DNA of 38,759 nucleotides from an uncultured Bacteroidales bacterium (GCA_934726455.1 CAKVDS010000020.1:1-38759), one strand, 5' to 3'; positions 18,217-27,638 are shown, counted from the stretch's first letter. Translations and numbers: made by a program. The notes: a model not told the origin generated them from the sequence alone.

Positions 18217-19571
18217 AATACAAGAACATCTACTTCATAGGGATAGGCGGCATAGGGATGAGCGCCATAGCAAGGTTCTGCAAATTCAAGGGCTGCTCGG
18301 TGAGCGGCTACGACAGGACACGTTCGGAGCTGACGGACAAGCTCTCCGAAGAAGGTATAGGCGTACACTACACTGACGACCCGTCCTTCATCCCGGCTGA
18401 GGTCGATGACACCCTCGTCATCTACACGCCGGCCGTCCCCGATGACATGGGAGAGCTGGTCTACGCCCGTGAGCACGGGTACAAGGTGCTCAAGCGCTCG
18501 CAGATGCTCGGAGAACTGACCCGCGGCGAAACCTGTCTGGCGGTCGCCGGCACACACGGGAAGACCACCACCTCAACCCTCGTCGCGCACATCCTCACCG
18601 AGAGTGGGATGGGATGCTCCGCCTTCCTCGGCGGCATCTCGCGCAACTACGGGACCAACATGCTCGTCAGCGATACCCCGACCGTGGTCGTGGAAGCCGA
18701 CGAGTTCGACCGCTCCTTCCTCCAGCTCCACCCGGCCATCGCGGCCATCACAGCCATGGACGCGGATCATCTGGACATATACGGAGATCTCGAGCATGTG
18801 CAGGAGGCGTTCAGACAGTTCGCTTCTCAAGTAAGCGAGACACTTATCCTCAAACTCGGGCTCCCGGTGAGCGGAGAGGACACCCATGCCAAAATCTTCA
18901 CATACCACCTCGACGCGGCGGCATCGGACTTCCACAGTTCCGACTTGAGACTCAGCGAAGACGGGCACTACAGCTATGACCTTGTATACCCGGGAGGAGT
19001 GCTTACCGACATACGGGTAGGAGCCATCGGCAAGGTCAATGTCGAGAACAGCATAGCCGCTGCCGCCATCTGTCTCTGCTACGGACTTGACGCGCAGAAG
19101 GTACGCCACGCCATCAGCACTTTCGAAGGGGCGAAAAGGCGGCTTGAGCTGCATTTCAACAGAGACGGAAGGACCTATATAGACGACTACGCCCACCACC
19201 CGGCCGAACTCGCAAGCGCAATCTCATCCATCAGGGAGATCTTCCCCGGGCGCAGGATCACCGGTGTCTTCCAGCCGCATCTCTACTCCAGGACAAGGGA
19301 CTTCGCCCCGGAATTCGCACATTCACTGAGTCTTCTGGACAAGCTTATCCTGCTCGACATCTACCCGGCAAGGGAAGAACCCATCCCCGGAGTAAGCTCG
19401 GAAATCATCCTCAAAGACGTCACCTGCCCGGAGAAAGTCCTGCTTACCAAGGACAAGCTCATGCCGTATCTGGAGAATGAGCCGATTGATGTGCTTGTCA
19501 CCCTAGGAGCCGGGGACATCGACCGCTTTGTGCCGCAAATCACCGGAATGCTCGAGAAGGAAGTGAAATGA
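18213..19571 (+). CDS. murC: UDP-MurNAc:L-alanine ligase MurC
   Basis: MurC starts stem-peptide synthesis by joining L-alanine to UDP-MurNAc. The 452-residue protein has the N-terminal UDP-binding loop FIGIGGIGMSAIA (8-20), the Mur ligase P-loop AVAGTHGKTTTSTL (110-123), VVVEADEFDRSFLQL and MDADHLDIYG in the central domain, and DDYAHHPAELASAI and FQPHLYSRTRDF near the C-terminal domain. These are classical MurC signatures. It overlaps murG and ftsQ by 4 nt each. No ddl or murB follows it. Confidence 0.96.
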   Translation: MKYKNIYFIGIGGIGMSAIARFCKFKGCSVSGYDRTRSELTDKLSEEGIGVHYTDDPSFIPAEVDDTLVIYTPAVPDDMGELVYAREHGYKVLKRSQMLGELTRGETCLAVAGTHGKTTTSTLVAHILTESGMGCSAFLGGISRNYGTNMLVSDTPTVVVEADEFDRSFLQLHPAIAAITAMDADHLDIYGDLEHVQEAFRQFASQVSETLILKLGLPVSGEDTHAKIFTYHLDAAASDFHSSDLRLSEDGHYSYDLVYPGGVLTDIRVGAIGKVNVENSIAAAAICLCYGLDAQKVRHAISTFEGAKRRLELHFNRDGRTYIDDYAHHPAELASAISSIREIFPGRRITGVFQPHLYSRTRDFAPEFAHSLSLLDKLILLDIYPAREEPIPGVSSEIILKDVTCPEKVLLTKDKLMPYLENEPIDVLVTLGAGDIDRFVPQITGMLEKEVK

Positions 19572-20353
19572 ACCGGACTGCCCGCATAATCACAGCTTCC
19601 GTCCTCGCCGCCGCACTGTGCACGGGGATGGGGTTTCTTGTGCACAGCACCCGTGAAGACCGGAGCAGACTCAGTTGCAGCCGGCTGGAGATACACTTCA
19701 AGGACAGTCTCAAATTTGTGACCGCCGACGACATCAAGGGCTACCTTGACAGCCGCTACGGCAACTACATCGGGCAGAGACTCGACAGCGTGGGACTGCA
19801 GAAGATAGAAAAACTCATCGAGAGCAGGAGCGCAGTACTCAAGAGCGAGGCTTGGACCACATCGGACGGCACCCTGCACATAAGCATAACACAGAGAGCG
19901 CCCGTGATGAGGTTCCAAGACGGGGACAAAGGCTTCTACATCGCTTCAGACGGCTACATTTTCCCTCTGCACAAATCCTATACGGCTACGGTACGCACCG
20001 TTTCCGGCAGCATACCCGTCAACGTACCGGACGGATTCAAGGGCGAAGCCCCCACCGAAGAGGAACGGGCATGGCTGGCCTCGATGCTTGAGATGAACAG
20101 GATCATCGAATCCTCCAGAACATGGAGAAACATCACGGACAGCATCTTCGTCAGGCCCGGCGGAGACGTCGGACTCAAGATGAGCCGCGGAGAGGAACTG
20201 TTCATATTGGGGGAACCGCACTCCCTCAAAGAGAAATTCGCAGGAATTGAGAAATATTATGACTACATTGCGCCCTCTGTGGAAGAGGGGCACTACAAGA
20301 GTGTAAACTTAAAATACAGGAGACAAATAATATGCAGACAGAAAGATACATAG
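19568..20353 (+). CDS. ftsQ: Cell division protein FtsQ
   Basis: This bitopic divisome protein links the cytoplasmic ring to the septal synthase. It has 261 residues: one membrane segment near 7-25, then a POTRA-like domain (LEIHFKDSLKFVTADDIKGYL, about 41-61) and a beta domain with ITQRAPVMRFQDGDKGFYIASDGYIF, typical of FtsQ/DivIB. The place between murC and ftsA supports the call. It overlaps murC by 4 nt and its last 22 nt overlap ftsA. Confidence 0.9.
   Translation: MNRTARIITASVLAAALCTGMGFLVHSTREDRSRLSCSRLEIHFKDSLKFVTADDIKGYLDSRYGNYIGQRLDSVGLQKIEKLIESRSAVLKSEAWTTSDGTLHISITQRAPVMRFQDGDKGFYIASDGYIFPLHKSYTATVRTVSGSIPVNVPDGFKGEAPTEEERAWLASMLEMNRIIESSRTWRNITDSIFVRPGGDVGLKMSRGEELFILGEPHSLKEKFAGIEKYYDYIAPSVEEGHYKSVNLKYRRQIICRQKDT
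20318..20322 (+). promoter_or_regulatory. Shine-Dalgarno site of ftsA inside the end of ftsQ
   Basis: An AGGAG lies 9 nt before the ATG at 20332. Clear Shine-Dalgarno sites are uncommon in this phylum, so it supports the ftsA start even though that start overlaps ftsQ by 22 nt. Confidence 0.55.
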
Positions 20354-21765
20354 CGGCCGCGGACCTGGGCACTTCCAAGATAGCGCTCAGCGTGGCCAAA
20401 GTGGACGGAGAAGACGTGCAGATAATCTACTATAAGGAGGTGCCTTCGGACGGCATCCGCTACAGCTGCGTATTCGCGCCGAAAAGGGCCGCAACCGCCC
20501 TTGAGAAAGCCATCAAGGATGCCGAAGACGAACTCGGGATCAAGATACTCCAACTGGTGACAGGACTTCCGCGCTACAATATCCGGCAGGAGTCGGCAAG
20601 CGCCAAGATGGAGCGCAGCGACCCGTACTCCTGCATCACCCGGGAAGAGGTCAACAACCTCAAGAGTCTGGCCATCGACAGCTATCCGCTTGAAGATGAG
20701 ATGAAAGAGGAGATCTATGGAGCCGTGGCCCAGTCTTTCTCCGCCGATGACGATCTGGTCTGCGCAAGCGAAGACGATGTCATCGGCGTCACCGCAGAGA
20801 GCCTCGAAGGCAACTTCAAGATTTTCATCGGTTCCAAGAAAGCATCTTCTGACCTCGACACGATGCTGAACTTCACGGGCATCGCTCCGGCACGCAAGAT
20901 TTTCATCCCTACGGCAGTGGCGCAGGCCGTGCTGACTGAAGCGGAGAAAGAGAACGGCGTGGCCCTTGTGGAGGTCGGAGCCGGCGTCACATCCCTGACC
21001 ATATACAAAGGCGGCCTGCTCCGGCACTATTCCTCAATCCCTTTCGGAGGCAAGAGCATCACAGCCGACATAAAGTACGAGTGCGGATTCAACGAACGCC
21101 TCTCCGAGAACATCAAACTGGCCTACGGCGCCTGCCAGCCTGACAAGCTCCAGTCCCTGAGCGAGAAAGTGATACAGATCAACGATGACGAGAACGGCAC
21201 CTACGAGCAGCTCCCCGTCAAATATCTGTCGGAGATCATCAGCTACCGCGCAAAAGAGATCATAGACGCCGTACTCTTCCAGATACAGGAGAGCGGATTC
21301 GCCGACAACCTCCGGAACGGCATCGTCCTCACCGGCGGCGGAGCCGACCTTGTCAATTTCGCCAATCTCCTCAAGGAGATGTCCGGCTATGTGGTGCGAA
21401 TCGGCTACCCGCGCACACGCAAATTCAGTTCCGGCGGTTGCGCCGGGGTCACGGAAACCTCAGCCGCAGCAACCATAGGTATGATACTTGAAGCCAAACG
21501 TGACAGCCATCTCAACTGCATAGACGAGGCGACCGCCCCGGCAGAAGAAAGAGATGAGACACCGGAGCTCGACAGCGAGGGCAACGGAGAGCTTTTCCAA
21601 GGACATGATGTCTCGGGAGAGGTGATAACTCCGAACCCCAAGAAAAAGAAGAAGGACGGTAAAAACAAGATTACCTGGACATCCATCTTCCGCAAGAAGA
21701 TGAGCGACAAACTCGAAGGCGTGTTCGACAACACTGTCGGCAACCTCTTCGACTCGATGAATTAA
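20332..21765 (+). CDS. ftsA: Cell division protein FtsA
   Basis: FtsA is an actin-fold ATPase that tethers FtsZ filaments to the membrane and recruits later divisome proteins. It has 477 residues. Nucleotide-binding elements are ADLGTSKIALSVA (10-22), VEVGAGVTSL (213-222) and IVLTGGGADLVN (331-342); the SHS2/1C insertion lies between about 85 and 170. A variable acidic linker (about 395-430) leads into a lysine run (KKKKKDGKNK, 437-446) and an amphipathic stretch (SIFRKKMSDKLEGVF, 451-465), the likely membrane-targeting sequence. ftsZ follows after 13 nt. Confidence 0.95.
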   Translation: MQTERYIAAADLGTSKIALSVAKVDGEDVQIIYYKEVPSDGIRYSCVFAPKRAATALEKAIKDAEDELGIKILQLVTGLPRYNIRQESASAKMERSDPYSCITREEVNNLKSLAIDSYPLEDEMKEEIYGAVAQSFSADDDLVCASEDDVIGVTAESLEGNFKIFIGSKKASSDLDTMLNFTGIAPARKIFIPTAVAQAVLTEAEKENGVALVEVGAGVTSLTIYKGGLLRHYSSIPFGGKSITADIKYECGFNERLSENIKLAYGACQPDKLQSLSEKVIQINDDENGTYEQLPVKYLSEIISYRAKEIIDAVLFQIQESGFADNLRNGIVLTGGGADLVNFANLLKEMSGYVVRIGYPRTRKFSSGGCAGVTETSAAATIGMILEAKRDSHLNCIDEATAPAEERDETPELDSEGNGELFQGHDVSGEVITPNPKKKKKDGKNKITWTSIFRKKMSDKLEGVFDNTVGNLFDSMN

Positions 21766-21778
21766 AACAGAGACAGAT

Positions 21779-23023
21779 ATGGAAGATACAATGATAGACT
21801 CCATCACCCCAAGTGACTGGGTGACTTCAGACGACATCATCAAAGTGCTCGGCGTAGGAGGCGGAGGCTGCAACGCCGTCAGCTACATGTACCGTCAGGG
21901 CATCAAGGGATGCAGTTTCGTGGTTTGCAACACCGACTCTCAAGCACTCAGATGCAGTCCGGTCCCGACACAGATCCAGATGGGACGCGGCCTCGGAGCG
22001 GGGACCAATCCGATCAACGGCCGCAACGCCGCAATAGAGAGCCAGGAGCAGATAGAGAAGACGGTTCTTGACTCCCACACCAAGATGCTCTTCATCACTG
22101 CCGGAATGGGCGGCGGCACGGGCACCGGTGCGGCACCTGTCATAGCCAAGATGTCCAAAGACAAGGGGATTCTCACAGTTGCAGTCGTGACACTCCCCTT
22201 CCTGAACGAAGGCAACGAGGCTCTCTCCAGAGCGATAGACGGAGTGCATGAACTTGAGAAGAACGTTGACAGCCTGCTGATCATCAACAACGAGAAACTC
22301 CACGAATACTACGGCAACCAGCTCATCCAGGACGCTTTCCCGCAGGCGGACGAGGTGCTGGCCACGGCCGTCAGGGCCATTGTGGAGATAATCAAGAGAT
22401 CGGGATACATCAATGTGGACTTCAAGGACGTGGAGACCATGATGAAAGACAGCGGCATGGCCCTCATGGGCTGCGGAACAGGCTCAGGCAAAGACCGCAT
22501 AGAGACCGCAGTCAAGGCCGCCTTTGAATCCCCTCTTCTCAACGATTTCGACCTCAAGACGGCGAAAAAAGTGCTCATCAACATCTCCTGCGGCAAAAAC
22601 GAGCAGGGCCTCACGATGGATGACCTCAACAACATCAACGCCAAGATAGACGAATACACCGGCCGCGCCAACAACTTCAAGCGCGGACTCATCTGGGACG
22701 ACTCCCCGGAGATCGGCGACACCATCCGGATCACCTCCATAGTGACGGGGCTGCGCTTCTCCGACGTCATCGGACCGACCAGAGACATGGGCAACTATAT
22801 CATGATCAACAAGGACTTCGTCTACGACAAGAACTCCGCCGCACGGGAAGAGGGCATATCTCTGGCCCCGGACAGCGGCTCCCAGCAGATAGGATTCAAC
22901 TCCAAGAGCAATATCCGCAAGTTCAACTACGACCCGGACAAGAAACCGGCCCTGATAGTCGGCAAGGGAGAGCAGCTCTCGGAACTTGAGAATGTACCAG
23001 CAATAAGAAGAATACAAAGATGA
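21779..23023 (+). CDS. ftsZ: Cell division GTPase FtsZ
   Basis: FtsZ is the tubulin-like GTPase that forms the Z ring. It has 414 residues. GTP-binding elements include VGGGGCNAV (26-34), the tubulin signature GGGTGTG (111-117) and NTDSQAL (51-57); the synergy (T7) loop is NVDFKDV (212-218), with the catalytic aspartate D214. A lysine stands where many FtsZ proteins have alanine in NxDFADV. The linker is short and ends in a conserved C-terminal peptide, ENVPAIRRIQR, which normally binds FtsA and other partners. The stop overlaps gltX by 4 nt. Confidence 0.97.
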   Translation: MEDTMIDSITPSDWVTSDDIIKVLGVGGGGCNAVSYMYRQGIKGCSFVVCNTDSQALRCSPVPTQIQMGRGLGAGTNPINGRNAAIESQEQIEKTVLDSHTKMLFITAGMGGGTGTGAAPVIAKMSKDKGILTVAVVTLPFLNEGNEALSRAIDGVHELEKNVDSLLIINNEKLHEYYGNQLIQDAFPQADEVLATAVRAIVEIIKRSGYINVDFKDVETMMKDSGMALMGCGTGSGKDRIETAVKAAFESPLLNDFDLKTAKKVLINISCGKNEQGLTMDDLNNINAKIDEYTGRANNFKRGLIWDDSPEIGDTIRITSIVTGLRFSDVIGPTRDMGNYIMINKDFVYDKNSAAREEGISLAPDSGSQQIGFNSKSNIRKFNYDPDKKPALIVGKGEQLSELENVPAIRRIQR

Positions 23024-24645
23024 AAAGGACAAGAGTAAGATTTGCACCGTCCCCGACCGGACCTCTCCACATGGGCGGAGTCAGGACCGCTCTCTATAAC
23101 TACCTGTATGTCAAAAAGAACGGAGGCGATTTCATCCTCCGCATCGAAGACACGGACTCACAGCGCTTCGTGCCGGGAGCCGAGCAGTACATAATAGATT
23201 CGCTCCGCTGGTGCGGCATCATCCCTGACGAAGGGGTGGACGAGAACGGCAAAGTGGTGGAAGTTCCTTCAGAAAAGCACCCACATGCCCCTTACAGACA
23301 GAGCCAGCGCAAGGACATCTACCGCAAATACGCGGAAATGCTCGTCGAGAGCGGCTGGGCCTACTACGCCTTCGACACTCCGGAAGATCTGGAGCTGATG
23401 CGCTCCCGCAGCGAGAACGCCGGCATCACTTTCATCTACAACCATCTGACCAGAGGGCAGATGCAGAATTCCCTCTCCCTCCCGGCCGAGCAGGTAGAGG
23501 AAATGCTCCAGACACGCACCGACTGGACCATAAGGTTCAAGATGCCGGAAGACATGACAGTGGAGATGGACGACCTCATCAGAGGCCATATCGAAGTCAA
23601 CACTGCCACCCTCGACGACAAGGTGCTGTGGAAAAGGGCTGACGAACTCCCGACCTATCATCTGGCCAACATCGTGGATGACCACCTGATGGAAATCACG
23701 GAAGTGATCCGTGGGGAGGAATGGCTTCCGTCCCTGCCTCTGCACTACCTGCTCTACAGGGCCTTCGGATGGGAGGAGACGATGCCGCGGTTCGCACATC
23801 TCCCGCTTCTTCTCAAGCCTGTCGGCAACGGCAAACTCAGCAAACGCGATGGAGACAAGATGGGATTTCCGGTATTCCCGCTTGCATGGACCAATGCTGA
23901 AGGTGAGACTTCCCGGGGATACCGCGAGGACGGATATTTCCCTGACGCATTTGTGAACATGCTCGCCATGCTCGGCTGGAATCCGGGCACGGAACAGGAA
24001 ATTTTCACGATGCCGGAGCTCATAGAGGCTTTCTCTCTTGAGAAAGTCGGCAAGGCCGGGGCAAAATTCAACCCGGAGAAAGCCAGATGGTTCAACAAGG
24101 AGTACCTCAGGGCCAAGCCCGACGATGAACTCGCCGACCTGTTCATCCCTATGCTTGAAGCGAAGAAGCTCAATGTAGAGCGCAGCTATGTGATGGCGGT
24201 GATAGCCCTCACCAAGGACAGGGCTACTTTCGTCAAGGATTTCTGGGACATCGCAGCCTGCCTGTTCATCGCTCCTTCAGAATACGCCAAATATGGGGTC
24301 AAAGCCGGAGTCACCGGCGCAAAGGCCCAAGAAGGCCGGCCGGCCGACCCGCGTGCCAAAGTCTATGACGACAGTCTCACCGCCCCCTTCCTCGCCAAGG
24401 ACGTGGACAAATTCTGGAAGGCCGACATCTATGAAGACGCGCTCAGGGCTGTCGAAAACTCCGAAACCGACACTCTTGAGGACTACATCCGCGCTGAAGG
24501 CATGCCTATAGGCAAGGTGATGAACCTCATCCGTCTCGCGCTCACCGGTTCTTCAAGCGGACTCGGAATTCACGACATAATGAGCCTCATCGGCAAGGGC
24601 GAGACCCTCAGCCGCCTGCACTACATCAAGGAGCGCCTGGGGTAG
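23020..24645 (+). CDS. gltX: Glutamyl-tRNA synthetase
   Basis: This class I aminoacyl-tRNA synthetase charges tRNA-Glu. HIGH-type motif PSPTGPLHMGG is at 10-20 and the KMSKS-type motif GKLSKRDGDK at 271-280; RIEDTDSQRF (41-50) and the substrate loop around APYRQSQR (90-97) are also typical. At 541 residues it is longer than most bacterial GltX proteins (near 480-510). The extra length seems to lie at about 420-460, a Gly/Ala/Pro-rich stretch in the anticodon-binding half. It begins inside the ftsZ stop (ATGA), so it is translationally coupled to the division operon, which is not a usual place for gltX. The operon ends here before a palindromic element. Confidence 0.96.
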   Translation: MKRTRVRFAPSPTGPLHMGGVRTALYNYLYVKKNGGDFILRIEDTDSQRFVPGAEQYIIDSLRWCGIIPDEGVDENGKVVEVPSEKHPHAPYRQSQRKDIYRKYAEMLVESGWAYYAFDTPEDLELMRSRSENAGITFIYNHLTRGQMQNSLSLPAEQVEEMLQTRTDWTIRFKMPEDMTVEMDDLIRGHIEVNTATLDDKVLWKRADELPTYHLANIVDDHLMEITEVIRGEEWLPSLPLHYLLYRAFGWEETMPRFAHLPLLLKPVGNGKLSKRDGDKMGFPVFPLAWTNAEGETSRGYREDGYFPDAFVNMLAMLGWNPGTEQEIFTMPELIEAFSLEKVGKAGAKFNPEKARWFNKEYLRAKPDDELADLFIPMLEAKKLNVERSYVMAVIALTKDRATFVKDFWDIAACLFIAPSEYAKYGVKAGVTGAKAQEGRPADPRAKVYDDSLTAPFLAKDVDKFWKADIYEDALRAVENSETDTLEDYIRAEGMPIGKVMNLIRLALTGSSSGLGIHDIMSLIGKGETLSRLHYIKERLG

Positions 24646-24658
24646 GACCATAATAAGT

Positions 24659-24743
24659 TTCGTACACGCAGGACAGGGGAGGGGGTTTCCGGGCGATATT
24701 TTGTTTTGAGCCCGGGAACCCCCTCCCCTGTCCTGCTTACGGA
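24659..24743 (+). repeat. Palindromic intergenic element, copy 1 (loop GATATTTTGTTTTGA)
   Basis: Two 27-nt arms (24668-24694 and 24710-24736) pair throughout with one G-T wobble and enclose a 15-nt loop, GATATTTTGTTTTGA (24695-24709). The outer stem is CAGGACAGGGGAGGGG. Just outside, TCGTA on the left and TACGGA on the right extend the symmetry. No T-run follows on either strand, so it is not a standard intrinsic terminator, although it lies between convergent genes. A second copy, in opposite orientation, is at 38685-38759. Confidence 0.85.
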
Positions 24744-24751
24744 TAATATGT

Positions 24752-26191
24752 CTACAGCCTGCTGAAGTCGAATATCTCAGAATCTGTCCTGACAGTATCC
24801 ATCATCGCTCTGAGTTTTTCAGCCACATCCGGATACTCCGCAGCCAGATCATTGTCCTCATGCACATCCTTTGAGAGATCATACAGTTCGAAGCGGGTCT
24901 TGTCCGGGTAGCCGGCAAACAGCTTCACTCCTTTCCAGTCTCCGACTCTTATGGCCTGAAGCCCGCCTTTCTCATGAAGTTCCCAATAGAGATACTCATG
25001 CTCTTTCTGGCCATCCTTGCCAAGAAGGGTCGGGAGGAAAGAGATGCCGTCAGTCTCGCAAGGGAGAGCAGCACCGGCAATCTCAGCGAAAGTAGGCATC
25101 ATGTCCCAGAAGGCCATCTGGTGGTCATTGACAGAACCTGCAGCCACATGCCCGGGACACCTGATGATCATAGGCATCCTGATGCCGCCCTCATAAAGCT
25201 CGCGCTTGATTCCCCGATAAGAGCCGTAGCTGTCAAAATAATCCGGATTTGCACCGCCTTCACGGTGAGGCCCGTTGTCTGAGGTGAAAATCAATATCGT
25301 ATTGTCGGCTATTCCAAGTGCATCCAGTTCTTCCATTATGTCCCCGACATAGCGGTCAAGCCTCGTCACCATGGCAGCAAACGCCGCCAGCGGCCGGTCG
25401 GCAGCCCCATAAGCCCCACGACGCTGAGGGTTTTCCTCCGCCCAAGCCTTATCATCTTCTGCCGGAATCACATCACAGTAGTGGTGATACACCGAGTCCT
25501 TCGGAAGGACGAGTTCCGCATGAGGAAGAGTGTAAGAAAGATATGCGAAGAACTGTTTCCCAGCATTGTCTCGTATGAATTTCTGCGCACGCGCATGGAT
25601 GAGGTCAGCAGAGTAAGTCCCCTCGGCCTGATAGTTGTCCGGATACTCCACCCTTTCTTCTCCATCCCAGAGATGATCAGGATAATAATCATGGGCCTTC
25701 GTCTGGCAATTGTAACCGAAAAACTCATCAAATCCCATCTTCAACGGCTCGGATTCGGAGCCGGGATAACCAAGTCCCCATTTGCCGAAGCAGGAAGTGG
25801 TATAGCCGGCATCCTTGAAGAGTTTTGCAATAGTATATGTCTCCCCCGGCATAGGCATCTGCCCCTCGGGCTCGACACGCTTATTGCCGCGAATAAAGGT
25901 ATGTCCCGTATGAAGCCCTGTGAGAAGGGATGCACGCGAAGGAGCGGAAACTGCCGTACCGGCATAGCACTGCGTAAAAAGCATGCCTTCGGCTGCCATA
26001 CGGTCAAGATTCGGAGTCTCTATCAGTTTCTGTCCGTAAGGTGTGATGTCTCCGATACCCAAGTCATCGGCAAGGATGTAAATGACATTCGGGTTCTTGT
26101 CCCACTCCCTGTCCTTGTCTTGAGAGCAGGAAGTTGCGCCCACGACCCCGACAATGCCGCAAGTAATTCCAAAAAATCTGTTCTTGTTCAT
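24752..26191 (-). CDS. Serine-type arylsulfatase lipoprotein (sulfatase S1 family)
   Basis: This is a formylglycine-dependent sulfatase that removes sulfate esters, probably from the glycan handled by this locus. It has 479 residues. The maturation motif is S82-A-P-S-R86 followed by ASLLTG, so the catalytic residue is a serine that needs an anaerobic (radical SAM) maturase; none is in the window. Metal-site residues include D42-D43 of ILADDLG and SDNGPH. KWGLG is a further conserved motif. The N-terminus has a lipoprotein signal ending at C22 (GATSC), followed by SQDKDRE, an acidic stretch like the export signal of surface lipoproteins. It lies 11 nt after the GH28 gene and is the last gene of the operon. 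The sulfated sugar cannot be told from sequence. Confidence 0.93.
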   Translation of the reverse strand: MNKNRFFGITCGIVGVVGATSCSQDKDREWDKNPNVIYILADDLGIGDITPYGQKLIETPNLDRMAAEGMLFTQCYAGTAVSAPSRASLLTGLHTGHTFIRGNKRVEPEGQMPMPGETYTIAKLFKDAGYTTSCFGKWGLGYPGSESEPLKMGFDEFFGYNCQTKAHDYYPDHLWDGEERVEYPDNYQAEGTYSADLIHARAQKFIRDNAGKQFFAYLSYTLPHAELVLPKDSVYHHYCDVIPAEDDKAWAEENPQRRGAYGAADRPLAAFAAMVTRLDRYVGDIMEELDALGIADNTILIFTSDNGPHREGGANPDYFDSYGSYRGIKRELYEGGIRMPMIIRCPGHVAAGSVNDHQMAFWDMMPTFAEIAGAALPCETDGISFLPTLLGKDGQKEHEYLYWELHEKGGLQAIRVGDWKGVKLFAGYPDKTRFELYDLSKDVHEDNDLAAEYPDVAEKLRAMMDTVRTDSEIFDFSRL

Positions 26192-26202
26192 TTGTTTTGT
26201 GG

Positions 26203-27579
26203 TTATTTGTTTACAGTCACTGAATTAAGCTCGACTTCATCGGCATATTCAAAAAAAGAAGACCTGAGCGCAAAGAAAGAGCAGGAGTCCACTGATATCC
26301 GGCCCAATTTCCTCTCCGGTAGTCCACGCATATACATGGCCTGCCCGGCTTCTCGGCAAGTCACCCCTGTAATCGAGATCTCGGAGAACGACGGGGTGTC
26401 ATCGTCTGCCGGCACAAATGCAGCCTTACCTACATTCTCCTGATAGTAAGGGTCTATACGGATGGCGGCCCCTTTTATATCATTCATCACAATATCCCGT
26501 ATATATACACGGCACACCCTGCCGCCGCGTCCACGCCCGCTCTTGATACGTATGCCGATATCGGTATCAAGGAAACGGCAAGAAGATACGAAGACATCGT
26601 TGATGCCCCCGGAAGTGTCGCTGCCTATCACAAAGCCCCCATGTCCGTGGAAGACTGTACATCCTGTCACAACAATACGCTCACATGGCCCCCGCCTGCG
26701 TCCGACATCACCCACTCCGCTCTTCAGACAGATGGCGTCATCTCCGGCATCCACTATGCAATCCTTCACCAGAGCATCCTTACATGAACTGAGATCTATC
26801 CCGTCCCCGTTCTGGGCGTTCCATGGGCAGCGCACAGTAATGCCATCTATAACAATATCTTTGCATAGAATCATATTGACATGAAAGCTCGGTGAATTCT
26901 GAAAAACGACACCACTGAGCGTCACATTTCCACAGAGGAGGAAGCGGAGCATCCTCGGGCGTTTTTTTGCAAGTTTCTCAGCCTCAGCCGGCACATCCCC
27001 CGAAGACGGATACCAGATTTGGCCGTCTTCCGAAAGGACACCTCCGGAAGAGATGAGATCATCCCACTCCGCTGCGCTCATTTTGAAGCGCTTGACAGGC
27101 CGCCATGCTTCACCGTTGCCGTCCAGGACACCCTCCCCGCTGATTGAAATGTTGTTCGCCTTGTATGCGCTTATCAGCGGCTGGAAGCGCCGCCCGGAAG
27201 TCCCCTCGTCAGGTGAAGTTTCAGGATATAACCCTTTATCCGGAGAAAAAACGATTATGGCGTTCTTCGCAAGATGCAGATCGATATTGCTCTTGAGCAC
27301 AATGGGACCGGTCAGCCAGACACCCTGCGGTACCAGAAGATGTCCACCCCCTCTCCGTGAGAGATCATCCATTGCAGCAGCGAACGCATCGGTATTAAGC
27401 GTGAGAGCATCACCTGTCCCACCATAATCACGTATGTCTACGGTCAAGGCAGGGATTGCTGCAAGCGAGGGTTCACGGATTCCCAGCCCTTCATAACAGC
27501 CGGAATATTCACCGGCTTCGGCGACAAATGCCGACAATGCGGCCACAACCGCAAATATGTTGGAGCGAGTTCTGTTCAT
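26203..27579 (-). CDS. GH28 polygalacturonase-type glycoside hydrolase (downstream paralogue)
   Basis: This is a parallel beta-helix enzyme of glycoside hydrolase family 28, which cleaves alpha-galacturonide linkages in pectin-like chains by inversion. It has 458 residues with a signal peptide ending near 23. Catalytic motifs are N257-G-D259 (QNGDGID), D280-D281 (GDDAICLKSG), G312-H313-G314 (FHGHGGFVIGS) and R344-I-K346. All three catalytic aspartates and the substrate-binding R-x-K are present, so activity is expected. It shares the unusual insert SSGGVLSEDGQIWYPS with the second GH28 of the locus but is about 90 residues shorter. A -7 box lies directly before the start. Exo versus endo action is not decidable here. 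Confidence 0.93.
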   Translation of the reverse strand: MNRTRSNIFAVVAALSAFVAEAGEYSGCYEGLGIREPSLAAIPALTVDIRDYGGTGDALTLNTDAFAAAMDDLSRRGGGHLLVPQGVWLTGPIVLKSNIDLHLAKNAIIVFSPDKGLYPETSPDEGTSGRRFQPLISAYKANNISISGEGVLDGNGEAWRPVKRFKMSAAEWDDLISSGGVLSEDGQIWYPSSGDVPAEAEKLAKKRPRMLRFLLCGNVTLSGVVFQNSPSFHVNMILCKDIVIDGITVRCPWNAQNGDGIDLSSCKDALVKDCIVDAGDDAICLKSGVGDVGRRRGPCERIVVTGCTVFHGHGGFVIGSDTSGGINDVFVSSCRFLDTDIGIRIKSGRGRGGRVCRVYIRDIVMNDIKGAAIRIDPYYQENVGKAAFVPADDDTPSFSEISITGVTCREAGQAMYMRGLPERKLGRISVDSCSFFALRSSFFEYADEVELNSVTVNK

Positions 27580-27583
27580 AATA

Positions 27584-27591
27584 CAAAAATA
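27584..27591 (-). promoter_or_regulatory. Possible -7 box before the downstream GH28 gene
   Basis: The minus strand reads TATTTTTG, matching TAnnTTTG, and ends 5 nt before the GH28 start codon. If used, the GH28-sulfatase mRNA would start at or next to the ATG. A-rich sequence before start codons is common in this phylum, so this may be chance. Confidence 0.3.
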
Positions 27592-27638
27592 AGTCTGCGT
27601 TCCGCCAGCTCCTTGTAATTTATATCAATTGACATGGA

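Noticed and set aside
24668..24736. Reading the first palindrome purely as an intrinsic terminator
   Set aside because: Its position between convergent genes fits, but no T-run follows either arm, and the second copy lies upstream of susC with the same loop. A terminating effect is not excluded, but it does not explain the conservation.
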